This document shows, in pieces, positions 1-7,144 of a DNA stretch of 10,244 nt. The stretch spans positions 1 through 10,244 of the forward strand of contig PCWF01000249.1 of NCBI GenBank assembly GCA_002796165.1, read 5' to 3'. Position 1 is the stretch's first letter. Each line of letters opens with the position of its first letter. Under the pieces are notes generated by a model, which had not been told where the DNA came from, did no database searches, and worked only from the letters and a program-made list of their open reading frames with translations. A program made the position numbers and the translations under genes. This DNA is from Nitrospinae bacterium CG11_big_fil_rev_8_21_14_0_20_56_8. Its GTDB lineage: Bacteria; Nitrospinota; Nitrospinia; Nitrospinales; VA-1.

Positions 1-144
1 CTGGGTTCGGAAAGTATTCGCCAAATTGCCTTGATGCAAATGCCGACCATGCCGGTTCAGTTGACCTTTTCGGGTTTCAGTGATGCTGAACGTGACGCGC
101 TCATATTACGTTTCGATCGTGCCTATCAACGAGGTGGTGGGTAA
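1..144 (+). CDS. C-terminal fragment of an unidentified protein (possibly PilZ-like)
   Basis: Frame 1 is open from the left edge to a TAA at 142-144, giving the last 47 residues of a protein that begins outside the window. The end reads like real protein: a beta-strand-like stretch (PVQLTFSGF) followed by an amphipathic helix (SDAERDALILRFDRAYQR) and a glycine tail. A strand followed by a 'sDaeRd.L..f' helix is reminiscent of the C-terminus of PilZ-type c-di-GMP-binding domains, but the signature RxxxR and D/NxSxxG residues would lie outside the window, so this is only a resemblance. It converges with der, leaving 14 bases between the two stop codons, and no terminator hairpin is visible there. 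It could also be a chance open frame, since 47 codons is short. Confidence 0.45.
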   Translation: MGSESIRQIALMQMPTMPVQLTFSGFSDAERDALILRFDRAYQRGGG

Positions 145-158
145 GCGCAGGTTTCCGA

Positions 159-1553
159 TCAGGCGTAAGGATTTTTCCCGGACCGCGTATGAATACGGAG
201 CGGTATCCCGTCGAGGCCAAAATCATCCCGTAGACCATTCGCGAGGTAGCGTAGATAGCTCTCGGGTAATTTTACTGCCGTTGACGAAAACAGATAAAAC
301 GTCGGTGGTCTGGACTTTGCCTGCGTCACATAGCGAACGGTCAGCCGTTTCCCGTGTGAGCCCATAGGCGGTGGGTGGGCCTCCAGCATCCGCGAAAGCC
401 ACCTGTTCAACGCACCCGTTGGCACCCGGGTATTCCATAGGTCAAAAACCTCGAACACGGTCGGCAGCAATTTGTCGACACCGCGCCCGGTCAAGGCGGA
501 CATTGTAACAACCCGAACGCCTCTGATCTGTTGCAATGATGTCTGCAAGCGGGCATTAATTTGCGCCATTGCAGCAGCCTTGTCTTTAACGGTATCCCAC
601 TTGTTGACGGCGATGATCAGGGCGCGCCCTTCATCAACAACCTTGCGGGCAATATTCAAATCCTGACGTTCCAGCGGCTGGTCGGCATCCAGAACCAGAA
701 CTACAACCTGTGCATATTGTATAGCCCGGTACGTATCGTTGACGGCTAAATACTCAAGTTTTTCCTGAACTCTCGCTTGTTTGCGCAGGCCCGCCGTGTC
801 GACCAGTTTGATGTCACGGCCCTGATACGACCAAGTCGTGGCAATGGCATCCCGGGTGATCCCCGCTTCCGGGCCCGTAAGCATGCGATCTTCACCAAGC
901 AGTTTATTCACCAGTGTGGACTTGCCGGCATTTGGGCGGCCAACGATGGCCAACTGTAAGGGAGAGGCCAAAACAGTCTCGTCATCTTCTTCTTCACCGC
1001 TATCGACGAGTGGGACTTCTTGGTCAAGTTTGGCCTGTTCGGCAATTTCAGCCAATGCTTTCTCATGAAACGGCAGCAAGGCATCGTACAGAGCATCAAC
1101 ACCCAGGCCGTGCTCGGCCGAAATTGCAATCGGCTCGCCAAGACCAAGGCTGTAGGCCTCATAAAGGCCACTTTCTGCCTGCTTGCCCTCGCACTTGTTG
1201 ACCCCAAGAAGAACAGGCGTTTTTTGGGTGCGCAGCCATTGTGCAAAATGACTGTCCGTTGGCGTGACACCGGCGCGACCATCAATGAGTAAAAGCACGA
1301 CGTCTGCCTCTGCAACCGCATTTTCCGTCTGAATGCGCATGCGTCCTTCAATGCTGGTATCAGTGGCGTCTTCAAGTCCGGCGGTGTCAAGAAGACGAAA
1401 CTTGAGGTCGGAAATCGAGCCTTCACCCTCGCGCCGGTCACGGGTTACCCCGGGCGTATCATCGACAATCGCCAGCCGTTTGCCGACAAGCCGATTAAAC
1501 AGCGTCGACTTACCGACGTTAGGCCGGCCAATAATAGCAAGTGTGAAGGTCAT
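159..1553 (-). CDS. der: ribosome-assembly GTPase Der (EngA)
   Basis: Der is an essential GTPase with two G domains in tandem that acts in maturation of the 50S ribosomal subunit in the cytoplasm. The 464-residue product has the full architecture. G domain 1 has its P-loop at 9-17 (GRPNVGKST), DTPGVTRD at 32-39, DTAGL at 56-60 and a G4 motif NKCE at 119-122. An acidic linker (EEEDDE, 187-192) follows. G domain 2 has its P-loop at 205-213, DTAGLRK at 252-258 and NKWD at 317-320. A KH-like C-terminal domain runs from roughly 370 to the end. The first G4 motif has Glu where NKxD has Asp; I recall this from other alphaproteobacterial Der proteins, so I do not read it as damage. The gene is last in the yfgM-bamB-der operon, and its ATG lies 26 bases after the bamB stop, with only a weak Shine-Dalgarno sequence. 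Confidence 0.97.
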   Translation of the reverse strand: MTFTLAIIGRPNVGKSTLFNRLVGKRLAIVDDTPGVTRDRREGEGSISDLKFRLLDTAGLEDATDTSIEGRMRIQTENAVAEADVVLLLIDGRAGVTPTDSHFAQWLRTQKTPVLLGVNKCEGKQAESGLYEAYSLGLGEPIAISAEHGLGVDALYDALLPFHEKALAEIAEQAKLDQEVPLVDSGEEEDDETVLASPLQLAIVGRPNAGKSTLVNKLLGEDRMLTGPEAGITRDAIATTWSYQGRDIKLVDTAGLRKQARVQEKLEYLAVNDTYRAIQYAQVVVLVLDADQPLERQDLNIARKVVDEGRALIIAVNKWDTVKDKAAAMAQINARLQTSLQQIRGVRVVTMSALTGRGVDKLLPTVFEVFDLWNTRVPTGALNRWLSRMLEAHPPPMGSHGKRLTVRYVTQAKSRPPTFYLFSSTAVKLPESYLRYLANGLRDDFGLDGIPLRIHTRSGKNPYA

Positions 1554-1579
1554 TTTAAGTGTCCGGTCTTATGCCTGTG

Positions 1580-2944
1580 TCACCGATAAGCGACAAGATC
1601 AGCGTCATTGGCAAGAAAAATGACTGTTCCGTCTGCAACAATCGGTGTCACAGACACGCCATCAGGCATTTCAACAACGCCGATCAGATGCCCGTCATAT
1701 GGCGATAAGGCCAAAGCCTCGCCGTCTGATCCGGCAACAATAAGGCGATCACTGGCAAGAATTGGACCTGACCAGACAATGGGATCTTCATGATCTTTTG
1801 GGTTCTCAAATTGCGGCAAGCCAATAACCCAAAGCACTTTGCCGTCTGTTCTTGAAACACAGATGAGCTCATTGTCATTGGTGATCGTATAGATGTAATC
1901 ACCCGCCACCCAGGGGCTATCCGTACCACCGATATCACGTGACCAAAGCCGTCTGCCTGTGCGGAGGTCAATTGATGCCATGACGCCGGCGTGGCTGATG
2001 GCAATCACCTTGCCCCGGTCAATGACCGGTCGGCCACGGATTTGCGCAAGAGCGGCGACCGCATCAGTACGTCGGATAGAAACCAGATTTTCCTGCCAGA
2101 TGACCTTGCCTGTATCAACTTTAAGAGCAAAAAGTTCTCCGGATGAATAGGGGACAACAACGATGCCATTATCAACGGCAGGGCTGGCACCGCCCAGTAG
2201 TGCAGCGGTTTCCTGCGCCCCGGCGTGAGTCCAGAGTGTCTTCCCGTCACGTGCATCAAAGGCGATCAGGTTATTATCGAGTGTGACGATAAAGACCCGG
2301 CCGCCCCTTACCGTTGGTGCCGCCCTTAATGGGATGCCGACTTTTTCCTGCCATAGAACCTTGCCATTCTTCGCGTCGACCGCAAAGACGACACCAAAGC
2401 CTGTGGCAACGAAGACCCGTCCGCGTTCGTAGGCAACACCACCACCGATATGGCCTTCGTCATCGTTTTCGGGCTCAAGATCGGAATCCCAAATGTTATC
2501 GCCGGTTTTCAGGTCGTATGCGGACAATTGGGATTGTGTATCCAATGCGAAGACGACGCCGTCCCCAACAACAGGGGGGCTGACAAAACGAAGTTCGTCA
2601 TCTGCGCCGGTGCCGATGTCGCGGCTCCAGACTTCGCTCAGGTTGTCGCGCACCGCAATATGATGCATGGCATGGTTGGCGTATCCACCGGCCATTGGCC
2701 AATCCTTGTTGGCGCTGGGTGCTGGCAGGATGATTTTGGCTTCGCCAGGTGCGACATCTGCACTAAGGCTACGTTCGTTTGTCAGAACGGAAATACGTTC
2801 ACCCGGCAGCGGTTTTTGTTTCTTGCCGAACGGGTCCCAATCCTTGAATGAGCTGCAGCCACCAAGTGACATCGACACAACCATCAGGGTGACGAGGATG
2901 GCAAAGCCGGGTCGGCGGGATGTGGGGCGTGCAGGTAAACTCAT
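1580..2944 (-). CDS. bamB: outer-membrane assembly lipoprotein BamB (PQQ-type beta-propeller)
   Basis: BamB is the periplasmic, lipid-anchored beta-propeller of the BAM complex, which inserts beta-barrel proteins into the outer membrane. The 454-residue product starts with a basic n-region and a hydrophobic core ending in a lipobox (S26-L-G-G-C30), so C30 is the likely acylated residue. The rest is built of PQQ-like propeller blades with the recurring 'D.rtGk.lW' pattern: for example AFDARDGKTLWTH, ALKVDTGKVIWQE, SIDLRTGRRLWSR and CVSRTDGKVLWVI. It is somewhat longer than the E. coli protein (about 390 residues). The ATG overlaps the yfgM stop by four bases (ATGA), which implies translational coupling. 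The gene order yfgM-bamB-der matches the arrangement known from E. coli. A generic PQQ-repeat lipoprotein is the only alternative, and the context argues against it. Confidence 0.93.
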   Translation of the reverse strand: MSLPARPTSRRPGFAILVTLMVVSMSLGGCSSFKDWDPFGKKQKPLPGERISVLTNERSLSADVAPGEAKIILPAPSANKDWPMAGGYANHAMHHIAVRDNLSEVWSRDIGTGADDELRFVSPPVVGDGVVFALDTQSQLSAYDLKTGDNIWDSDLEPENDDEGHIGGGVAYERGRVFVATGFGVVFAVDAKNGKVLWQEKVGIPLRAAPTVRGGRVFIVTLDNNLIAFDARDGKTLWTHAGAQETAALLGGASPAVDNGIVVVPYSSGELFALKVDTGKVIWQENLVSIRRTDAVAALAQIRGRPVIDRGKVIAISHAGVMASIDLRTGRRLWSRDIGGTDSPWVAGDYIYTITNDNELICVSRTDGKVLWVIGLPQFENPKDHEDPIVWSGPILASDRLIVAGSDGEALALSPYDGHLIGVVEMPDGVSVTPIVADGTVIFLANDADLVAYR

Positions 2945-3606
2945 TGGCCAATCGCTTGTAATAGTTCCTGTGACCGAGAGCGTACGCCGCCCGGTGCTTG
3001 CGGGTCCAGCGAGATCGCTTGAAGCTGCTCACGGGCCATATCCATTTTGCCGAGCGAAATCGCCGCTACAGCAATGGTTTCGCGGGCTGAGTGGCGCCAA
3101 TTACTGTTCGGAGACGCCAAGGGCTGCAAGCGGTCAATAACGGTTTGAGCGTTATCCTTGCTGATGTCGAGGAGTTCAACGGAACTTAAAATCGTTGCCA
3201 AATCACGGAACGAAGTCGAAATGCCACTGTCGTTGGCTATGGCATCATAAGCATCTGCAGCCTTTTGCGGCTCACCATTTTTTGCCAGAAGGTTGGCATG
3301 GCGAAGCCTTACAAGGACTTCGATGTCGCCAATCTTGGCATTTTCCAGCTTGCTCAGGCTTTCCATGGCGGTCTGGGCATCACCGTTTTCAGCCAATGTC
3401 GCGGCCGTAATCAGCTGATCCGTCGATTCCATCCGTACACTTCGGTCGTAGGCCTGCCAGCCTTGATAGCTGGCGACCCCGATGACCACAGCAATGGCCA
3501 CGCCGATAACGTAATTGCCGTAGGCTTTCCAAAGTTTTTGGGCCTGTTCGTGGCGCAGTTCGTCGTCGATTTCGCGTAATAGAGCGTCGTCTTCCAGCTC
3601 AGCCAA
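2941..3606 (-). CDS. YfgM-like membrane-anchored TPR protein
   Basis: This is a tetratricopeptide-type protein of the YfgM family, which in E. coli is an inner-membrane protein associated with the Sec translocon and periplasmic chaperones. From the start chosen here it has 221 residues. They form a short acidic cytoplasmic segment (REIDDELRHEQAQKLWK, 11-27), one membrane helix at about 31-47 (YVIGVAIAVVIGVAS) and a periplasmic helical part with TPR-like pairs up to the C-terminus (SRSQELLQAIGQ). No ATG is available. I prefer the TTG at 3606 because GGAG sits six bases upstream of it. An in-frame TTG at 3636 would add ten residues (starting KWTKLTETT) but has a poorer ribosome-binding site. 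The gene is first in the operon with bamB and der. Its product is the least conserved of the three, so the family call rests on topology plus gene order. Confidence 0.85.
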   Translation of the reverse strand: MAELEDDALLREIDDELRHEQAQKLWKAYGNYVIGVAIAVVIGVASYQGWQAYDRSVRMESTDQLITAATLAENGDAQTAMESLSKLENAKIGDIEVLVRLRHANLLAKNGEPQKAADAYDAIANDSGISTSFRDLATILSSVELLDISKDNAQTVIDRLQPLASPNSNWRHSARETIAVAAISLGKMDMAREQLQAISLDPQAPGGVRSRSQELLQAIGQ

Positions 3607-3663
3607 GGTCGTCTCCGTTAACTTGGTCCACTTCAAAATCTCGGACCCATTAAAATGCGCCCA

Positions 3664-3692
3664 AACATATCGGGGTGAGGCCCGGATGGCAA
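3664..3692 (-). promoter_or_regulatory. candidate sigma70 promoter for yfgM-bamB-der
   Basis: On the minus strand the sequence reads TTGCCA (3692-3687), a 17-base spacer, then TATGTT (3669-3664). This is five of six matches to the -35 and four of six to the -10 consensus at ideal spacing. Transcription would start near 3657, about 50 bases before the preferred TTG start of yfgM. It is the best promoter-like pair in the divergent spacer. The call comes from reading alone. Confidence 0.45.
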
Positions 3693-3718
3693 ACGATTGC
3701 AGCGGCTTAGGGTCGGTA

Positions 3719-3746
3719 TTGTCAGAGAGCCATGAGCGTGTATCTT
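3719..3746 (+). promoter_or_regulatory. candidate sigma70 promoter for the small lipoprotein gene
   Basis: TTGTCA (3719-3724, five of six) is followed after 16 bases by TATCTT (3741-3746, four of six). A transcript would begin near 3753. That is downstream of the upstream-most possible ATG (3732) and upstream of the ATG at 3807, so the promoter and the shorter lipoprotein reading frame support each other. Confidence 0.35.
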
Positions 3747-3806
3747 AATCCGACATTAACCATTGTCGTGGCAATATGGTTGATGTTTACAGGAGACTGC
3801 GGTGCC

Positions 3807-4154
3807 ATGAAGACGTACCTTAAATGGCTGCTCGTTGCAGTTGTAATTTCTGCCGGACTTAGCGTTTCGGCTTGTGCGCCTGTGGCTATTGCCGAAGCAG
3901 AAGCCGTAACAGTGATGGGATCCGATAAAACAATCGTTGATCATCTGGTATCATTAGGCAGCGGCAAAGACTGTTCAACGATTCGTAAAGAGCGCGGATT
4001 GACCTATTGCGTCGAAGATATGCCGAAGATCAGACAAAATATTTACTGCTATCGTAATCTTGCCGGTGTGACCTGTTATGATCGCGCCGACCCGCATGGT
4101 AGCGGTCAAAAACAACAACGGATTGGCCAGAACGACCATAATTTACCGAAATGA
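3807..4154 (+). CDS. small cysteine-rich lipoprotein of unknown function
   Basis: The 115-residue product starts with a clean lipoprotein signal: basic start (MKTYLK), hydrophobic core and lipobox V20-S-A-C23. The mature part has four further cysteines at 56, 68, 81 and 90 in the patterns DCSTIRKERGLTYCVED and YCYRNLAGVTCYD, which could form two disulfides in the periplasm. The tail is polar and rich in Gln and Asn. I recognise the type as a conserved hypothetical protein of alphaproteobacteria but know no function for it. The frame is open from an ATG at 3732, adding 25 residues, but I chose 3807 for three reasons: the signal peptide begins exactly there, AGGAGA lies about ten bases upstream, and a promoter candidate overlaps the extra segment. 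It is divergent from yfgM. The next gene is 64 bases downstream, with no clear terminator between them. Confidence 0.8.
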   Translation: MKTYLKWLLVAVVISAGLSVSACAPVAIAEAEAVTVMGSDKTIVDHLVSLGSGKDCSTIRKERGLTYCVEDMPKIRQNIYCYRNLAGVTCYDRADPHGSGQKQQRIGQNDHNLPK

Positions 4155-4218
4155 TCGGTATGGTTTTGTTGTGTTCTCCGGGCCGTGATCGGGTTGGGCC
4201 GCTGGCCACGCAAGCGCC

Positions 4219-4938
4219 ATGACACTGCGTTTTATCTTCTATACGGTCCTCGCGTGCCTGATTGTTTCAGGCGTTGCCGGCTGGGTGTTCTTTGGCGAAC
4301 GAGAACCGGATCCGCAGGAAAAGGCCCTGGAAGCATATCAGCTGATACTCCTCTCTGAACGACGCTCGGCAGAAAAAGGCGATGTCGAGGATTGGACACG
4401 CTATGCAAATTCACTGGTTCACGGACCTGCCGACTTACGCGATCCGAAGGCGGCGATGGTCTGGTACCGCAAAGCGGCGGATGAAGGATATGCACCGGCC
4501 CAGGTCGGGATCGGTGATTTGTACTCCAAGGGGTTGGGCGTTCAAAAGAACAATCACCGTGCCCAGGAATGGTATAAACTGGCGACCCGCCTGTCGCGGA
4601 ATGCCGAGGCCTATTTCAAGGTGGGGGAAGGGTATTTCCGGGGATTGGGGGAGCCGCAGGACTATGGGACTGCGCTATCGTATTATAAGACCGCAGCAAA
4701 ACTCGGACATCCGGTCGCACAATATCTGATCGGTTCCATGTATGAAGTCGGCTGGGGCGTTGACAGTGATCTCATTGAAGCATGGGTCTGGTATATGCGG
4801 GCATTGCCGAAAGCAGAGGTTGTCGCCAGCTATCAGGAAGATTTCGACGTTCAAAAAGCGCTCAACCGACTGGCCAGGCATATGAATCAGAGTCAACTTG
4901 ATGTCGCGGCCAAACGCCTGGCAAATCTGCCTCAATAG
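4219..4938 (+). CDS. membrane-anchored Sel1-repeat protein
   Basis: The 239-residue product has an N-terminal hydrophobic segment at about 3-25 (FIFYTVLACLIVSGVAGWVFF) that looks like a signal anchor or uncleaved signal. It is followed by Sel1-type TPR repeats. The clearest are around 75-110 (AAMVWYRKAADEGYAPAQ, then GDLYSKGLGV) and around 145-182 (ALSYYKTAAKLGHPVAQ, then GSMYEVGWGV), with a degenerate one between them (EWYKLATRLSRNAEAYF, then GEGYFRGLG). Sel1 repeats make alpha-solenoid scaffolds for protein-protein contacts, so this is probably an envelope adaptor facing the periplasm. Its partner is unknown. The ribosome-binding site is weak, but the hydrophobic N-terminus begins right at this ATG. 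The stop lies 47 bases before the HAD-hydrolase gene on the same strand, so co-transcription is possible. Confidence 0.85.
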   Translation: MTLRFIFYTVLACLIVSGVAGWVFFGEREPDPQEKALEAYQLILLSERRSAEKGDVEDWTRYANSLVHGPADLRDPKAAMVWYRKAADEGYAPAQVGIGDLYSKGLGVQKNNHRAQEWYKLATRLSRNAEAYFKVGEGYFRGLGEPQDYGTALSYYKTAAKLGHPVAQYLIGSMYEVGWGVDSDLIEAWVWYMRALPKAEVVASYQEDFDVQKALNRLARHMNQSQLDVAAKRLANLPQ

Positions 4939-4985
4939 GCACCAACGTCGTTGACGCAAAGCCCGCTATTCAGCAACATCCCGCT

Positions 4986-5744
4986 ATGACAATCAAAGCC
5001 ATAACATTTGACCTTTGGGACACCGTTTTTGACGACGAATCTGATGAGCCTAAACGGCTGTCGTTGGGATTGGAAAACAAAGCCGAAACCCGCCATCGTA
5101 TGCTTTTGGAAGCCCTGCAGCGCCATCATCAGGTGAGCCGCGCAGAAGTGGATCTGGCCTATGGCGTTGCTAATGCTGCATTTTATAAAGTTTGGCAGGA
5201 AGCCAGCATCACCTGGACCTGCCGGGAACGATTGCAGGTTTTGTTGAACGGCCTAGGCAAATCCTTGCCGGATGATGCGTTAAGCGCACTGGCGGATGAT
5301 ATGGGGCGGCTCGAAGTCGATGTCCCGCCTGATATTTTACCCGGCGTTAAGGATGCTATTCATTCACTGAGTGAGCGCTATAAACTTTGTGTCATCTCGG
5401 ACACCATTGTGACGCCCGGCTCAGGCCTTCGTGACATTCTTGCGCATCATGGTTTGTTGAAATATTTCAGCGGTTTTGCTTTCTCTGACGAGGTCGGTCG
5501 CTCGAAGCCGGACGCGGCCATGTTTACCAGCGCCAGAGAGCAAATGGATGTTCCGTTTAATGAAATGGTTCATATCGGTGATCGCGACAATAAGGACATC
5601 AAGGGGGCGCAAGCATTGGGCATGAAGGCAATCCTCTATACCGAAAAACGCGATGTCGATCAATTAACGACCTCAGCCGATGCCGTCTGCACCACACACC
5701 GCGATCTGGCCGGTATTATCGGCGCGCTTGATGAGGTGAAATAA
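4986..5744 (+). CDS. HAD-superfamily hydrolase
   Basis: This 252-residue protein is a haloacid-dehalogenase-fold hydrolase, probably a cytoplasmic phosphatase of the COG1011-like type. Motif I is FDLWDT with nucleophile D9, motif II is ISDT (S138), motif III is RSKPD (K174) and motif IV is IGDRDNKD (D199, D204). A helical C1 cap lies between motifs I and II (about 20-105). In phosphatases of this superfamily the second Asp of DxD usually acts as general acid and base. Here that position is W11, followed by D12 and T13, so the exact chemistry (phosphatase, dehalogenase-like or other) is open. The substrate cannot be inferred. The TAA is immediately followed by the ATG of the glutamine amidotransferase, which points to translational coupling and a shared pathway. 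Confidence 0.9.
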   Translation: MTIKAITFDLWDTVFDDESDEPKRLSLGLENKAETRHRMLLEALQRHHQVSRAEVDLAYGVANAAFYKVWQEASITWTCRERLQVLLNGLGKSLPDDALSALADDMGRLEVDVPPDILPGVKDAIHSLSERYKLCVISDTIVTPGSGLRDILAHHGLLKYFSGFAFSDEVGRSKPDAAMFTSAREQMDVPFNEMVHIGDRDNKDIKGAQALGMKAILYTEKRDVDQLTTSADAVCTTHRDLAGIIGALDEVK

Positions 5745-6584
5745 ATGAACCGGCAACTGAAAATTCTTATTGCCGACGGCAATACCAGGGACCGCAATGA
5801 TGCCATGACGGCGGTCGGCGGCGAGTTGGGGGCCGAGCGTTATGCCAACGAAATTCGCCGTATGTATCCCAAGGCTGAATTGACCACGATCTATCCTGCA
5901 GACTCGGATCATTACTTGCCGAAGGGTACGGCGCTTGGTGATTATGATGGTATGGTGATGGGCGGCTCCGGTTTGCACGCCTTCGATCAGGCCCCCGAAG
6001 TAACGCGTCAGGTAGACTTGATGCGCAGTGCTCTTGAGGCTGGAATGCTGGTGCTCGGCAGTTGCTGGGGCTTGCAGGTCGCAGCCGCAGCGACCGGTGG
6101 CACGGTTGCGAAAAGTCCACGTGGCCGCGAAGTCGGCATAGCCCGAAAGATCGCGCTGACGGCGGCCGGTGTGGGTCATGCTTTGTATGCTGACAAGCCG
6201 GGGGTTTTTGACAGCCCATGCATTCACTATGACGAAGTTACTCATCTTCCGGCAGGATCCGTAATCCTTGCCCATAATGCACATTCAGCCGTGCAGGCAG
6301 CGGTGATCCGTGTGGGCGCGGGGGTGTTCTGGGGCATGCAGTATCATCCGGAATTTGATCTGCCACATCTCGCCAATCTGTATCGTCGTTATGCCGATGA
6401 CATGCTGTCGCAAGGATATTTCATTGATCGCGATGCACTGGAAACTTACGCCAATGCTTTGCGCGCTCTGGCTCAGAATCCGGACCGATTGGATCTCCGC
6501 TGGCAGCTTGGGATTGACGATGATGTTCTGGATGCCGATATGCGCTGCCGGGAAATCCGTAACTGGGTTGAAAGCCTCACCTGA
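5745..6584 (+). CDS. stand-alone class I glutamine amidotransferase
   Basis: The 279-residue protein has the class I (triad) glutaminase fold of the GMP-synthase-subunit-like group (COG0518 type). The nucleophile elbow GSCWGLQ places the catalytic Cys at 107, and QYHPEFD gives H201 and E203. MGGSG at 72-76 matches the oxyanion-side glycine loop. Such domains release ammonia from glutamine for a synthetase, or in some members hydrolyse gamma-glutamyl compounds. No synthetase domain is fused and none lies next door, so the acceptor is unknown. The C-terminal part (about 215-279) is an extra helical segment beyond the core. GAGGTG (5733-5738), inside the end of the HAD gene, is a good ribosome-binding site six bases before the ATG, which supports the start. 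The gene converges with the cytochrome gene, with 13 bases between the stops. Confidence 0.9.
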   Translation: MNRQLKILIADGNTRDRNDAMTAVGGELGAERYANEIRRMYPKAELTTIYPADSDHYLPKGTALGDYDGMVMGGSGLHAFDQAPEVTRQVDLMRSALEAGMLVLGSCWGLQVAAAATGGTVAKSPRGREVGIARKIALTAAGVGHALYADKPGVFDSPCIHYDEVTHLPAGSVILAHNAHSAVQAAVIRVGAGVFWGMQYHPEFDLPHLANLYRRYADDMLSQGYFIDRDALETYANALRALAQNPDRLDLRWQLGIDDDVLDADMRCREIRNWVESLT

Positions 6585-6597
6585 CCCGGCGTTCGTG

Positions 6598-7059
6598 TTA
6601 GCGGATGCGGTATGCCTGATGACAGGCATTGCAACTCTCCGTTATCGCCTTCAATGCTTTATAGACAGCATGTTGAGACTCCCTGCCGGGGTTTAACTCA
6701 GCATTCTGCGCGGCGACGACAAACTGGCTGGCAGCATGATGCAACTGTGTTCCCATGGCTTGCATGGGTTCTGGCATGAACGCCGCAAAGGCATCGGCGC
6801 CGTGATGTGATAGCGATGACATCCCGAGGCGTTTTTCGGCGATTGCGACGGAATCATTGGTATTCCCGTCGCCAAGAGCCCCTAAAATTTCATCAAGAGC
6901 GGCAAGATGATCACGCATGTTGGCCAGCATGTGTTCCTGCATCATTGGTGGTAGCTTGACCAATTCACGCTTATCTTCTGCTGCATGGGATGACGCGGAG
7001 ACACACCAAACGGTTAAAGCAACAAGAAAGCGGATAATCAATAACCTGGTTGATGACAT
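6598..7059 (-). CDS. periplasmic c-type cytochrome (c'/c556-like, C-terminal heme)
   Basis: From the chosen ATG the product has 153 residues. A Sec signal peptide (SSTRLLIIRFLVALTVWCVS) ends near SHAA-ED. A mostly helical body follows, and a single heme-binding motif C143-N-A-C146-H147 sits seven residues from the C-terminus. One heme at the extreme end of a four-helix bundle is the hallmark of the cytochrome c'/c556 family (Cytochrom_C_2). The helix-A segment HMLANMRDHL contains methionines that could serve as the distal ligand, as in c556, making it an electron carrier rather than a gas-binding c'; that is inference. The frame extends upstream to an ATG at 7089, but the start at 7059 has AAGGA nine bases upstream and directly precedes the signal peptide. 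The gene is divergent from kaiC and shares the AT-rich regulatory spacer. Confidence 0.87.
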   Translation of the reverse strand: MSSTRLLIIRFLVALTVWCVSASSHAAEDKRELVKLPPMMQEHMLANMRDHLAALDEILGALGDGNTNDSVAIAEKRLGMSSLSHHGADAFAAFMPEPMQAMGTQLHHAASQFVVAAQNAELNPGRESQHAVYKALKAITESCNACHQAYRIR

Positions 7060-7104
7060 CCGGTGGTTTCCTTCTCGCGGACCGCGCATTGTGAAAATAT
7101 CGTT

Positions 7105-7134
7105 GTTATAGTCGCGGCTTGCATTAACGTTGAA
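7105..7134 (-). promoter_or_regulatory. candidate promoter for the cytochrome gene
   Basis: On the minus strand the sequence reads TTCAAC (7134-7129), an 18-base spacer and TATAAC (7110-7105). The -10 matches five of six and the -35 only three of six. Transcription would start near 7098, about 39 bases before the ATG at 7059. The Fur-like site at 7145-7159 would lie just upstream of this -35. Confidence 0.3.
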
Positions 7135-7144
7135 CCTAAATAAA

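Noticed and set aside
1188..1199. NKCE instead of NKxD in the first G domain of Der as a possible defect.
   Set aside because: I recall Glu at this position in Der proteins of other alphaproteobacteria, and everything else in the domain is intact, so this looks like a lineage feature.
908..1441. A 177-codon open frame on the minus strand inside der.
   Set aside because: It is another frame of the same strand as der, which has all GTPase motifs in its own frame. The translation shows no family signature.
3732..3806. Upstream ATG giving a 140-residue form of the small lipoprotein.
   Set aside because: The added segment would place a second hydrophobic stretch before a perfect lipoprotein signal, and a promoter candidate overlaps it. 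The ATG at 3807 has the better ribosome-binding site.
4155..4218. Possible terminator between the lipoprotein and Sel1 genes.
   Set aside because: GGCC repeats near 4197-4207 could pair, but the stem is four bases and no T-run follows, so nothing is claimed in this spacer.
5673..6284. A 203-codon open frame on the minus strand.
   Set aside because: It lies antisense to the amidotransferase gene, whose catalytic motifs are intact. Its translation is rich in His, Arg and Thr with no recognisable domain, as expected of a shadow frame.
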